Source: Chromobacterium sp. ATCC 53434 (GTDB lineage: Bacteria; Pseudomonadota; Gammaproteobacteria; Burkholderiales; Chromobacteriaceae). From it: a DNA stretch of 64,000 bases. The stretch covers positions 3,596,001 through 3,660,000 of the forward strand of contig NZ_CP025429.1 of assembly GCF_002848345.1 (NCBI RefSeq), read 5' to 3'. The position numbers and the translations under genes are program-made. Below, piece by piece: positions 19,476 through 27,354 of the stretch; position 1 is the first letter of the stretch, and each line of letters opens with the position of its first letter. Under the pieces are notes generated by a model that worked only from the letters and a program-made list of their open reading frames with translations, searched no databases and was not told where the DNA came from.

Positions 19476-19504
19476 ACGTCCAGCGTCATGTCCGGCTCGC
19501 CAGG

Positions 19505-20209
19505 CTAGCGTCCCAGCGACTCGCGCTTCTTGTCTTCCAGCGTGGTGTGGCGGATGTCCTTGCCCTTCACCAGGTAGACCACGTATTCGGAGATGTTCTT
19601 GGAGTGGTCGCCGATGCGCTCTATCGCCTTGGAGATGAACAGCGTGTCGATGGACATGCTGATGGTGCGCGGATCTTCCATCATGAAGGTGATCAACTGG
19701 CGCAACTCGGACGCGAAGTTCTCGTCCAGCCGCTGATCCTCCTCGGCCAGTTCCAGCGCGGCGCTGGTGTCCAGGCGGGCGAAGGCGTCCAGCGCGCGGC
19801 GCAGCATCGCCAGCGCCACTTCGGCCATTTTCTCGATCTCGCGAAAACGCGGCATCTGGAAGCGCTCGGACTGGTGGATGGTCTTGCCCATCCGCGCGAT
19901 CTTGGCCGCCTCGTCGCCGATGCGCTCCAGGTCGGTGATGATCTTGATCACGGTGAAGACGATGCGCAGATCGCTGGCCGCCGGCTGGCGGCGGGCGATG
20001 ATGTGCAGGCAGTCGTCGTCGATGCCGACCTCCATCGCGTTGACCAGCGCGTCCTCGGCCATCACCTTGTCCAGGCGGACGACGTCGCCGGCCATCAGCG
20101 CGTCGATGGCCGACAGGATCTGTTGCTCCACCAAGCCGCCCATTTGCAGCACCCGGGTCCGGATGGTTTCCAGTTCCAGGTCGAACTGCTTGGAAATGTG
20201 TTCTGCCAT
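19505..20209 (-). CDS. phoU: Phosphate-specific transport system accessory protein PhoU
   Basis: 234 residues made of two PhoU three-helix bundles. Metal-binding PhoU motifs are visible in TVIKIITDLERIGDEAAKIA (first repeat) and TLFISKAIERIGDHSKNISE (second repeat). PhoU restrains the PhoR/PhoB phosphate-starvation response through the Pst transporter. ATG 20209 (MAEHISKQFDLEL) follows a GAGG-like site and matches other PhoU proteins; a 23-codon upstream extension is rejected. The pst genes are not in the window. Its neighbour ppx fits a phosphate/polyphosphate theme. Confidence 0.95.
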   Translation of the reverse strand: MAEHISKQFDLELETIRTRVLQMGGLVEQQILSAIDALMAGDVVRLDKVMAEDALVNAMEVGIDDDCLHIIARRQPAASDLRIVFTVIKIITDLERIGDEAAKIARMGKTIHQSERFQMPRFREIEKMAEVALAMLRRALDAFARLDTSAALELAEEDQRLDENFASELRQLITFMMEDPRTISMSIDTLFISKAIERIGDHSKNISEYVVYLVKGKDIRHTTLEDKKRESLGR

Positions 20210-20322
20210 GTTTGCCTCGGGCTCTCGCGGAAAGGGTAGATTGTAAGACAGTGAGATGACAGTCGCGTGACATGCCATCTTTGCCCGGCCGCGTCCAGCC
20301 GGCCGGCCGGGCCGGATTTGCC

Positions 20323-20982
20323 TCAGCGCAGCACTTCGACGCCGCCCTGCTTGCCCAGCACCAGCACGTCGGCGCGGCGGCGGGCGAACAGGCCGCAGGT
20401 GACGACGCCGGCGATGTGGTTGATGGTTTCCTCCAGCGCCACCGGCTGCATGATCTGCAGGCCGTGGACGTCGAGGATCAGGTTGCCGTTGTCGGTGAAC
20501 ACGCCCTGGCGCAGCTCCGGATGGCCGCCCAGCTTGACCAGTTCGCGCGCGACGTAGCTGCGCGCCATCGGGATCACCTCGATCGGCAGCGGAAAGGCGC
20601 CCAGCATCGCCACATACTTGTTCTCGTCGGCGATGCAGATGAACTCGTCGGCGACGCCGGCGACGATCTTCTCGCGCGTCAGCGCCGCGCCGCCGCCCTT
20701 GATCATGTGCAGATGATGGTTGATCTCGTCGGCGCCGTCGATATAGACCGGCAGCTTCTCCACTTCGTTCAGGTCGAACACCGGGATATGGTGCGCCTTC
20801 AGACGGGCGGTGGACGCTTCGGAACTGGACACCGCGCCGCGGATGCGCCCCTTGATGCCGGCCAGTTCCTCAATGAACAGGTTGACGGTGCTGCCGGTGC
20901 CGACGCCGATGATGGCGTCCTCCGGCACGAATTCCAGCGCCTTCTGCGCAACGGCGAGTTTCAGTTGATCCTGAGTCAGCAT
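20323..20982 (-). CDS. rpiA: Ribose-5-phosphate isomerase A
   Basis: 219 residues, the E. coli RpiA length. It interconverts ribose-5-phosphate and ribulose-5-phosphate in the pentose phosphate pathway. Conserved segments are [17 protein letters not shown], the active-site stretch [28 protein letters not shown] with catalytic Asp and Lys-Gly-Gly-Gly, and [12 protein letters not shown]. The start at 20982 matches the family ([19 protein letters not shown]). It is transcribed alone, with a tandem repeat region on its upstream side. Confidence 0.95.
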   Translation of the reverse strand: MLTQDQLKLAVAQKALEFVPEDAIIGVGTGSTVNLFIEELAGIKGRIRGAVSSSEASTARLKAHHIPVFDLNEVEKLPVYIDGADEINHHLHMIKGGGAALTREKIVAGVADEFICIADENKYVAMLGAFPLPIEVIPMARSYVARELVKLGGHPELRQGVFTDNGNLILDVHGLQIMQPVALEETINHIAGVVTCGLFARRRADVLVLGKQGGVEVLR

Positions 20983-21091
20983 ATGGGGCCTCCTGGCATG
21001 GGTATGGATTCCGCCGGTCTCCGGCTGCGGCGGCGATGCGCGATTATCCCACAAGCGGCCGGCGCAGGCATGTCGCCAAGGATCAACAATC

Positions 21092-21279
21092 CAAGCGGCG
21101 GATGCGGAAGCCGCCGATCAAACCGCTGAGCCAAGGCGCACCGACGCAGGCAGTACGCATCGTACGACAAGGAGGCGCAGGATAAGGCACTCAAGCGGCG
21201 GATGCGGAAGCCGCTGATCAAACCGCTGAGCCAAGGCGCGCCGACGCAGGCAGTACACATCGTACGACAAGGAGGCGCA
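21092..21279. repeat. Two tandem copies of an 88-bp repeat with 100-bp period
   Basis: Copy 1 (21092-21179) and copy 2 (21192-21279) start at CAAGCGGCGGATGCGGAAG and differ at only three positions, with a 12-bp spacer. Each contains AAACCGCTGAGCC; the exact complement GGCTCAGCGGTTT (21285-21297) follows copy 2, so the block can also fold back. It fills most of the 326 bp between rpiA and ispF. No gene was seen there. Confidence 0.8.
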
Positions 21280-21308
21280 ACGCAGGCTCAGCGGTTTCAG
21301 CAGCGGCG

Positions 21309-21785
21309 CTAGACAGGCATCAGCAGGCAGGCGGCCTGAGCCTCTATCGCCTCGCAGCGTCCGAGATAGCCCAGCTTCTCGTTGGTCTTGCCCTTGACGT
21401 TGACCGCGCCGACATCCAGCCCCAGGTCGGCGGCGATATTGGCGCGCATCGCGTCTATGTGCGGCGCCAGCTTGGGCCGCTGCGCGATCAGCGTGCTGTC
21501 CACATTGACCGGCCGCCAGCCGGCGGCGCGCACCCGCGCCGCGGCCTCGCGCAGCAGCGCGCGGCTGTCGGCGCCGCGGAACTCGGCCGCTGTGTCGGGG
21601 AAATGACGGCCGATGTCGCCGAGCGCCGCGGCGCCGAGCAGCGCGTCGGTGATCGCGTGCAGCAGCGCGTCGGCGTCGGAATGGCCGAGCAGGCCCTTCT
21701 CGTGCGGAATCTCCACCCCGCCGAGGATCAGCGGGCGGCCTTCCACCAGCTGGTGCACATCGTAGCCTTGTCCGATACGGAACAT
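21309..21785 (-). CDS. ispF: 2-C-methyl-D-erythritol 2,4-cyclodiphosphate synthase
   Basis: 158 residues, the normal size. It cyclises CDP-methylerythritol 2-phosphate in the MEP isoprenoid pathway. The zinc ligands and active site are visible in [15 protein letters not shown] (Asp, His), [28 protein letters not shown] and the C-terminal [20 protein letters not shown]. It follows ispD by 28 bp in the dnaQ-ispD-ispF operon; the ispD-ispF pairing is a common arrangement for successive steps of the pathway. Confidence 0.96.
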   Translation of the reverse strand: MFRIGQGYDVHQLVEGRPLILGGVEIPHEKGLLGHSDADALLHAITDALLGAAALGDIGRHFPDTAAEFRGADSRALLREAAARVRAAGWRPVNVDSTLIAQRPKLAPHIDAMRANIAADLGLDVGAVNVKGKTNEKLGYLGRCEAIEAQAACLLMPV

Positions 21786-21813
21786 ATGCGTCCTTCCGCC
21801 TTGCGGCGTTCAA

Positions 21814-22497
21814 TCACTGCGCGTCGCGCGCGGCGAGTATCGCGCGCGCCAGCGCCAGGTCGCGCGGATAGGTGACCTTGAAATTCTGCGCGTCGCCCTC
21901 CACCAGCTGCGGCTTCAGCCCCAGCCGCTCGATGGCCGACGCCTCGTCGGTGATGTCGGCGCCGCCGCCGTCCAGCGCCCGGCCCAGCGTGCCGGCGCGG
22001 AACATCTGCGGCGTTTGCGCCAGCCACAGGCCGTTGCGCGGCACGGTGGCGCTGACCCGGCCGTCGCCGTCGGCGCGCTTGACGGTGTCCGGCACCGGCA
22101 AAGCCAGCAGGCCGCCGACCGGATGGTCGGCCAGCGTGGCGATCAGCCTCTCCGTCGCCGCCACCGACAGGCAACAGCGCGCGGCGTCGTGCACCAGCAC
22201 CCAGTCGTCGTCGGCGCAGGCGAGCGCCGTCAGGCCGGCCGCGACGCTGTCGGCGCGGCTGGCGCCGCCGACGCGATGCACCGACAGCTTGGGCAGTTCC
22301 CAGGAGAAGTCGTCGAACCATTCGTCCTGCGGCGAGATCACCACCGCCACCTCGTCTATCGCCGGCACCGCCGCCAGCGTGGCCAGCGTGTGCCACATCA
22401 GCGGCTTGCCGTTCAGCTGCAGGTATTGCTTGGGACTGGGCGCGCCGAAGCGGCTGCCGGAGCCGGCGGCCGGCACCAGCGCGATCATTCTCGCCAT
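21814..22497 (-). CDS. ispD: 2-C-methyl-D-erythritol 4-phosphate cytidylyltransferase
   Basis: 227 residues. It forms CDP-methylerythritol from CTP and MEP. The nucleotide-binding signature ALVPAAGSGSRFGAPSPKQYL is at the N-terminus, with VHDAARCCLS in the middle and ITDEASAIERLG and the FKVTYPRDLALA segment near the end, all typical of IspD. The start codon is one base after the dnaQ stop, indicating translational coupling, and ispF follows. Confidence 0.95.
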   Translation of the reverse strand: MARMIALVPAAGSGSRFGAPSPKQYLQLNGKPLMWHTLATLAAVPAIDEVAVVISPQDEWFDDFSWELPKLSVHRVGGASRADSVAAGLTALACADDDWVLVHDAARCCLSVAATERLIATLADHPVGGLLALPVPDTVKRADGDGRVSATVPRNGLWLAQTPQMFRAGTLGRALDGGGADITDEASAIERLGLKPQLVEGDAQNFKVTYPRDLALARAILAARDAQ

Positions 22498-22498
22498 T

Positions 22499-23212
22499 TC
22501 AGCCCTCCGCCGCTGCCGGCGCCTCCAGGCCGCGCCACAGGCACTGCCCCTTCACCGCCTTGTCCAGCGCGTCCAGATAGGCCTGATGCTCGGCCAGCTC
22601 GTCGGCGCTGGCGGCCAGCACCGTCAGCGGCTTGCGCTCGAACTGGATGGCGCCGGCGTCGCCGCCCGGCAACTCCACCTCGATGTCCATCGCCAGGCTT
22701 TCCTGCCCGCGCGTCATCCACAGATACACTTCGGACAGCAGTTCGCAGTCCACCAGCGCGCCGTGCAGGGTACGGTTGGAACGGTCGATCTCGAAGCGGT
22801 CGCACAGCGCGTCCAGGCTGTTGCGCTTGCCCGGGAACATGTCGCGCGCGTCGCGCAGCGTGTCGATCACGCCGCTGCACAGTTTGCCGATCGGCTCCAT
22901 GCCCAGCTTGGCGAATTCGGCGTTGAGGAAGCCCACGTCGAACGGCGCGTTGTGGATGATCAGCTCGGCGCCGCGCAGGAAGTCGGCGATCTCCTGCGCC
23001 ACCTGGCGGTACACCGGCTTGCCGGCGAGAAACTCCAGCGAAATGCCGTGCACCCGCTGCGCGTCCGGGTCGATGTCGCGTTCGGGATGGATGTAACAGT
23101 GCAAATGCTTGCCGGTCAGCTTGCGGCCTATCATTTCCAGGCCGGCGAATTCGATGATGCGGTGGCCCTGCTGCGGATCGAGACCGGTGGTTTCGGTATC
23201 GAGAATGATCAT
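22499..23212 (-). CDS. dnaQ: DNA polymerase III epsilon subunit (3'-5' proofreading exonuclease)
   Basis: About 237 residues. The three exonuclease motifs are present: ExoI ILDTETTGLDP, ExoII IIHNAPFDVGFLNAEF and ExoIII-epsilon LHGALVDCELLSEVYL. The C-terminal segment ending WRGLEAPAAAEG should bind the alpha subunit. ATG 23212 places DTETTG at the usual distance from the start, but in-frame ATGs at 23254 and 23269 could add 14-19 residues. It is the first gene of the dnaQ-ispD-ispF operon. Its usual neighbour rnhA is 40 kb away at 63421. Confidence 0.93.
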   Translation of the reverse strand: MIILDTETTGLDPQQGHRIIEFAGLEMIGRKLTGKHLHCYIHPERDIDPDAQRVHGISLEFLAGKPVYRQVAQEIADFLRGAELIIHNAPFDVGFLNAEFAKLGMEPIGKLCSGVIDTLRDARDMFPGKRNSLDALCDRFEIDRSNRTLHGALVDCELLSEVYLWMTRGQESLAMDIEVELPGGDAGAIQFERKPLTVLAASADELAEHQAYLDALDKAVKGQCLWRGLEAPAAAEG

Positions 23213-23796
23213 TCGGTTGGACGTCAAATGTAAATTCCAATCTATCCAATGCATACGCAACCGTCTCATTCTACCACTTGCGATGGCTGTCCATATCGCG
23301 GCGTCTCGGCAAGGCGCCGCTCCCCGCCGGGGAATGGGAATGACAATTTCGTAGAAGTCCGCGCGGCGGGACAGTCGCGGCGGGCGCGGTCCGGATTCCG
23401 CGACGGCCGGCCGGGCACGCGGCCTCGATGACCTTGCGATCAGCGCCTAATCGCGTTGCCGAAGCGTTCGCCTCCGCGGCGGCCAGGTTCGAGCGCGCCG
23501 CGATCCGGCATCCCGGCGATTCCCCTCCACGCCGCAAAATCCTGCGCCGGCCGATTCAATAAAAGACGATTTATTCTAGCACAAACCTTTTCTTGCCAAT
23601 TACCTGACAGAAAGAACAGCTAGCATATTGCTCAGCCCTGCCTTTCAATAAGCGCCACGCTTCAGTACAAAACAATCAGGCGAATCGGAATGAAAGGAAT
23701 CATTCCATTCCAGGCCAGGAAAAAACGGCTTCATTAAATCATCATTACAAAATCAGCCAATAAATCATTCGACCAATCAATCAGCCAATCACGACC
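23213..23796. other. Island-edge intergenic region upstream of dnaQ
   Basis: No convincing gene, tRNA or transposase remnant was found. The part next to dnaQ (to about 23560) is GC-rich and non-coding. From about 23560 the sequence becomes AT-rich. A possible minus-strand promoter for dnaQ is TTGGCA (complement of 23594-23599), a 15-bp spacer and TAGAAT (complement of 23573-23578). AATCAGCCAAT occurs twice (23751-23761 and 23779-23789). The compositional step near 23560 may be the left junction of the island. Confidence 0.4.
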
Positions 23797-23967
23797 TTAG
23801 AGCCTGTTTACGATCTTTTTACGAGCATCGCAGCCCAGCCAGCAGGTCAGATGCAAGGCGGAGGGCGTAGGCCTTGGTGATTCCAAGGTCCAGCCCGACA
23901 ACGCCGCAGATGGCCTGCTGGCTGGGCTACCCTCCGATGCCGCAAAAAGATCGTAAACAGGCTCTTA
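23797..23967. mobile_element. MITE-like element, 165 bp, with TTA target duplication
   Basis: The element runs 23800-23964 and is bounded by perfect 21-bp terminal inverted repeats: GAGCCTGTTTACGATC plus five T on the left, and the exact complement on the right at 23944-23964. A direct TTA duplication flanks it (23797-23799 and 23965-23967). The arms remain similar further in (CAGCCCAGCCAGCAGG against CCTGCTGGCTGGGCT), so nearly the whole element can fold back, with an inner CCTTGG/CCAAGG palindrome. It has no coding capacity. TTA-type 3-bp duplications and GAGCCTGTTTA ends suggest an IS5-family (IS427-like) parent. Confidence 0.75.
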
Positions 23968-24031
23968 GATTCAAATATCGACCGTAATTAAAGACATATC
24001 GATTACTGGATCCATTCTTTCGGACCATGCC

Positions 24032-25693
24032 ATGAAAAAAACGACCAAGCTCGACAAACGCCTATCGACCGCCCCATTGCACAGCGGCAGCGAGCTGATT
24101 CGTCAGATCGCCGGCAGTCCGCAGCTGGCCACTTATATTCAGAAGCTGCCCGCCTACACGCTGAACAAACTGATAGAGACGGTGGGGCTGGAAGACAGCC
24201 AGGAAATATTGGCCCTGGTCAGCGCGGAGCAATTGAAAGAGGTGCTCGACATCTCGCTATGGCATGGCCAGGGCCTGGGGCAAAGGGAAGAGCTCGACAT
24301 CGACCAGTTCATGCGCTGGATCGAGACGCTGCGCGAAGATGAAGACATGCTCGCGCCCCGACTGATCGCCCTCGGCGAGGATTTCATCGTGGTATGCCTG
24401 GCCAGATTGATATCGGTGGTGGACAGGACGGTCGCGACGCCGGAAGACGACGGCGGGATTTCCATCGACAATTATCAGGTCTTCCCCAAGATCGAAAAGC
24501 ACTGGCACGTGGTTGTCGAGATGCTGCTGAACCTGTCGCGGCATGCCGCCGACTTCCTGCTCCGCGCGCTGGCGAGATGCGACTTCACCCCCAGCGTCGG
24601 CCGACAGAACCAGGAGGAGGAGGGAGAGGAAACGGCGCTGCTGGAAGAGGACCTCACCGGCGAACGCGTCGACGCGCGCTCGGCTTCCGGCTACGTCGAT
24701 CCGGTCAGCGCGACGCTGTTCCTGATGTCGGCGAAGACACAGCCGCTGGCGTCCCTGCTCAGCCAGCGACACTACGACGTCAACACGGCCGATTTCCTCG
24801 AAAAGCAGCGCCAGCGGCTGGCGCTTGCGTTCCGGCCGCCGTCTCCGGCGCCCGACGCGGGCAGCCCTCCCCCGCTGCTCGCGGCCGCAAGCCCGGCGCC
24901 CGACCATCCGCAGCCAAGCGAGGCGGAAAGCCGCGAGGCGTTCGCGGCCCTTGACGCCATTCTCCGCAACGCCGGCGTCTTCCCGTCCGAGCAATCGGCA
25001 ACGCGGCTGCTGACCAGCGATGCCGAACCGCAGCGCTCGCCCTCGTCCTCCTTGCTGACAACGGCCTTGTCGCGCCTTCGGCCGGACATCGCCTCCGAGA
25101 GGATGGCGGAGCTGGCTTATCTGTCCAATATCATGATGTCGGGCGCCACCGTCCAGGGGAAAACGATCACGGAAATGGAGGCGGCTCAAATCGTCAGCGC
25201 GACCGGCAATCTCGGCGCCTGCTATTTGGCCGAACAATGGGGGGAGGATGCCGCCGGCGCCGGCGCCCGACTACAGCGCGAGCTGGAAAAAGCGCCCGGC
25301 GTCGTGCGTCTGTTCCAGATCGGCTATCAGCTGCTTTGCTCGATTCCGGTCCGCTGCGCCGAAGCCATCATTCGCTCCGCGCCGCAAAAACAAGCGTTGC
25401 TGGACGAATTCGACTACGAGTACGAGGAAGAGATCGCCGCCCCGTACGACATCATGAAACTGGTAAGGGAAAACCGCTACGGCGAAGCGAAAATGCTGAC
25501 CGACAATCTGCCGGCCGAATTTCACGGCTCGACCATCGCCGTCCTTCGGACCCTGATCGATGCGACGCCCTGCTTTCCCCACGTGCTAGAAGCGCAGGCG
25601 GGATCGAAGAACATTTATGTAAAGAAGGGCTATCGCCATATTTCGACGATGGAGGACATCGCGAAAATCCACGCCTTTCTGCTACGGCTGTAG
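24032..25693 (+). CDS. DUF6178-like protein of unknown function (553 aa)
   Basis: A 553-residue soluble protein starting MKKTTKLDKRLSTAPLHSGS. The N-terminal part, with LPAYTLNKLIETVGLEDSQE followed by ILALVSAEQLKEVLDISLW, resembles the repeated motif of the DUF6178 family as I remember it; this assignment is tentative. The middle contains an acidic stretch (NQEEEGEETALLEEDLTGER, residues 194-213) and a Pro/Ala-rich linker (around 270-300). The C-terminal ~200 residues are helical. No signal peptide, membrane helix or catalytic motif is seen. It is the only plus-strand gene of the island, converges on the PKS operon and starts 64 bp after the MITE. Whether it belongs to the polyketide pathway is unknown. 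Confidence 0.7.
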   Translation: MKKTTKLDKRLSTAPLHSGSELIRQIAGSPQLATYIQKLPAYTLNKLIETVGLEDSQEILALVSAEQLKEVLDISLWHGQGLGQREELDIDQFMRWIETLREDEDMLAPRLIALGEDFIVVCLARLISVVDRTVATPEDDGGISIDNYQVFPKIEKHWHVVVEMLLNLSRHAADFLLRALARCDFTPSVGRQNQEEEGEETALLEEDLTGERVDARSASGYVDPVSATLFLMSAKTQPLASLLSQRHYDVNTADFLEKQRQRLALAFRPPSPAPDAGSPPPLLAAASPAPDHPQPSEAESREAFAALDAILRNAGVFPSEQSATRLLTSDAEPQRSPSSSLLTTALSRLRPDIASERMAELAYLSNIMMSGATVQGKTITEMEAAQIVSATGNLGACYLAEQWGEDAAGAGARLQRELEKAPGVVRLFQIGYQLLCSIPVRCAEAIIRSAPQKQALLDEFDYEYEEEIAAPYDIMKLVRENRYGEAKMLTDNLPAEFHGSTIAVLRTLIDATPCFPHVLEAQAGSKNIYVKKGYRHISTMEDIAKIHAFLLRL

Positions 25694-25707
25694 CCATCCC
25701 GGAGCGA

Positions 25708-25737
25708 CCCGGCCAGCCTCGCTTCGCGGCGGCCGGG
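25708..25737. terminator. Possible terminator between the DUF6178-like gene and the PKS operon end
   Basis: CCCGGCC (25708-25714) and GGCCGGG (25731-25737) form a stem with a 16-nt loop in the 52 bp between two convergent stop codons. There is no T-run on either side, so termination is only plausible. Confidence 0.35.
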
Positions 25738-25745
25738 CCCAAGGC

Positions 25746-27050
25746 TCAGCCGCTTCCGATCGACAGGGACGGCGAGGCGAGAACCAGGCTGGTATTGATT
25801 CCGCCGAAGCCGAATGAATTGCTCATCGCGATCCGGACTCCGATGTCTCGGCTATCGGGCCCCAGCAGCGCGCACGCATGCTCGATCGGCTCCGTCAAAT
25901 TCAGGTTCCCGTGCAGGAAACCGGCATTGATCTGAACCAAGCAAGCCAGCGCCTCCACCACGCCCGCCGACCACAGGCAATGCCCGCTGATGCTTTTGGT
26001 CGAGTTGACCAGCACATTCGGTCCATGGGCGCCGAATGCCCGCTCAATGGCTTTCAGCTCGGTGATGTCGCCCAGACTGGAGCTGCTGCCGTGGGCATTC
26101 ACGTACTCGACGGCGTCGACGGGCACCCCGGCGTTGGCCAGCGCGCGCCGCATAACGCCGGCCTCGCCGGCGACCGACGGATTGGCGCCGCGGTTGCCGT
26201 CTAGCGACATCGCCCCGCCGAGAACGCGCCCCAGCGCCGGCGCGCCGCGGGCGAGCGCGTGGGACTCGGCCTCCAGCACCAGGCACGCGCTTGCCTGCCC
26301 GGGAATGAAGCCGTTGTGGCGCCGATCGAAGGGGCGGCAGGCCCGCTCGGGCTCGTCCAGATAGGCCTCGCCGCCAAGGGCGCCCAGATTGGCGAATGCC
26401 TGCAACTGGAACGGGGACAGCTCGGCCAGCGCGCCGACCACGACGCAGACGTCGGCGTCTCCGCTGCGGATCAGCCTCAAGCCGTTCAGTATCGCGACGT
26501 TTCCGGAGGCGGAGGCCCCGCCGACCGCATAGCCCTCCCCCTGCATGCCGAACACCTCGCTGACGCAGCCGATCAGATCGGAATCGAGCATCTGGATGGC
26601 GGCGGACGGACTCAGATAGGCGGGTTCCTCGGCAAAGCGCTCCGACCAGCCGGCTTCAAACGCGTGCGACAGATTCTGTCCGCCGACCACCAGGGCCGTG
26701 CGCTCGCCGCCGGCTGGAAAGCCCGCCTGGCACCACGCCTGCGCGACGGCCAGCAAGCCGGCCTGCGCCACCCGCGTCGATCGGCCGCCGACTTTTCGCA
26801 GGCGGGCCGCCAGCGACGGCTCGGCCTGCAAGGCCGATGGCAGATGCTCGTCCAGGCGGAAAGGCTCCAGTTCCGCCATCACATAAGCGGGGCGCGACGA
26901 CGGCGCGGCGCGCACCGCGCTGAAACGGCCGCGTCCATTGCGCAGGGCATCGGTGAAGCGCTCCACGCCGATGCCCGCCCCGCCGACAATGCCCATTCCT
27001 GTGACCACCGCATGGCGGCCGCCAGACGGCCGGCCTCCGCTGGCCGTCAA
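25746..27050 (-). CDS. Decarboxylating ketosynthase (KS0) of the HMGS beta-branching cassette
   Basis: 434 residues of the thiolase-fold ketosynthase family. The active-site cysteine is replaced by serine (GYAVGGASASG, Ser180), while both histidines remain (VNAHGSSS, His320; TKSISGH, His357). This Cys-to-Ser form is the hallmark of the stand-alone KS that decarboxylates malonyl-ACP to acetyl-ACP in beta-branching cassettes (PksF/MupG-type in bacillaene and mupirocin clusters). It overlaps the donor ACP gene by 4 bp (ATGA) and is the last gene of the 15-gene operon. Confidence 0.88.
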   Translation of the reverse strand: MTASGGRPSGGRHAVVTGMGIVGGAGIGVERFTDALRNGRGRFSAVRAAPSSRPAYVMAELEPFRLDEHLPSALQAEPSLAARLRKVGGRSTRVAQAGLLAVAQAWCQAGFPAGGERTALVVGGQNLSHAFEAGWSERFAEEPAYLSPSAAIQMLDSDLIGCVSEVFGMQGEGYAVGGASASGNVAILNGLRLIRSGDADVCVVVGALAELSPFQLQAFANLGALGGEAYLDEPERACRPFDRRHNGFIPGQASACLVLEAESHALARGAPALGRVLGGAMSLDGNRGANPSVAGEAGVMRRALANAGVPVDAVEYVNAHGSSSSLGDITELKAIERAFGAHGPNVLVNSTKSISGHCLWSAGVVEALACLVQINAGFLHGNLNLTEPIEHACALLGPDSRDIGVRIAMSNSFGFGGINTSLVLASPSLSIGSG

Positions 27051-27298
27051 GCCCGAACCTCGGTCTTGCCGTGGAGGATATCGACCAGCCCGCCGATATT
27101 CTTCGCCTCCCGCAATTCCAGCGCGGAAGCCTTCACCCGCAATGCCGCCATGCTGCTGACGACGATCTCGGCCCTGTCGACCGAATTGGCGCCCAGCTCG
27201 CTCAAACTGCGTTCCGGCGTCACCAGCGAGGCGTCCAGATCCGGCAGCGTATCCAGGATTACCTCTTTCACCGCGGCAAATACGTCATCTTTGGTCAT
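27047..27298 (-). CDS. Donor acyl carrier protein of the HMGS cassette (AcpK type)
   Basis: 83 residues starting MTKDDVFAAVKEVILDTLPD. The phosphopantetheine attachment serine is Ser39 in SELGANSVDRAEIV, a motif typical of the donor ACPs of beta-branching cassettes rather than of fatty acid AcpP (which has DSLD). It should carry malonate, then acetate, as substrate for the HMG-CoA synthase-like enzyme at 61447. The start was set at 27298 by an AAGGA site; a longer upstream frame is non-coding. It is coupled to the KS0 by an ATGA overlap. Confidence 0.88.
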   Translation of the reverse strand: MTKDDVFAAVKEVILDTLPDLDASLVTPERSLSELGANSVDRAEIVVSSMAALRVKASALELREAKNIGGLVDILHGKTEVRA

Positions 27299-27354
27299 AC
27301 CCAGCGTTCCTTGCGTGAAGATAATTGACATACGGCAACGTCCTCGCCCGCCAT

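Noticed and set aside
21092..21279. CRISPR-like array
   Set aside because: Only two 88-bp copies with a 12-bp spacer and no cas genes; unit and spacer lengths do not fit CRISPR.
23213..24031. Possible tRNA or integrase remnant as attachment site of the island
   Set aside because: No tRNA-like T-arm with matching stems, no integrase-like reading frame and no long direct repeat shared with 62680-63420 could be seen by eye.
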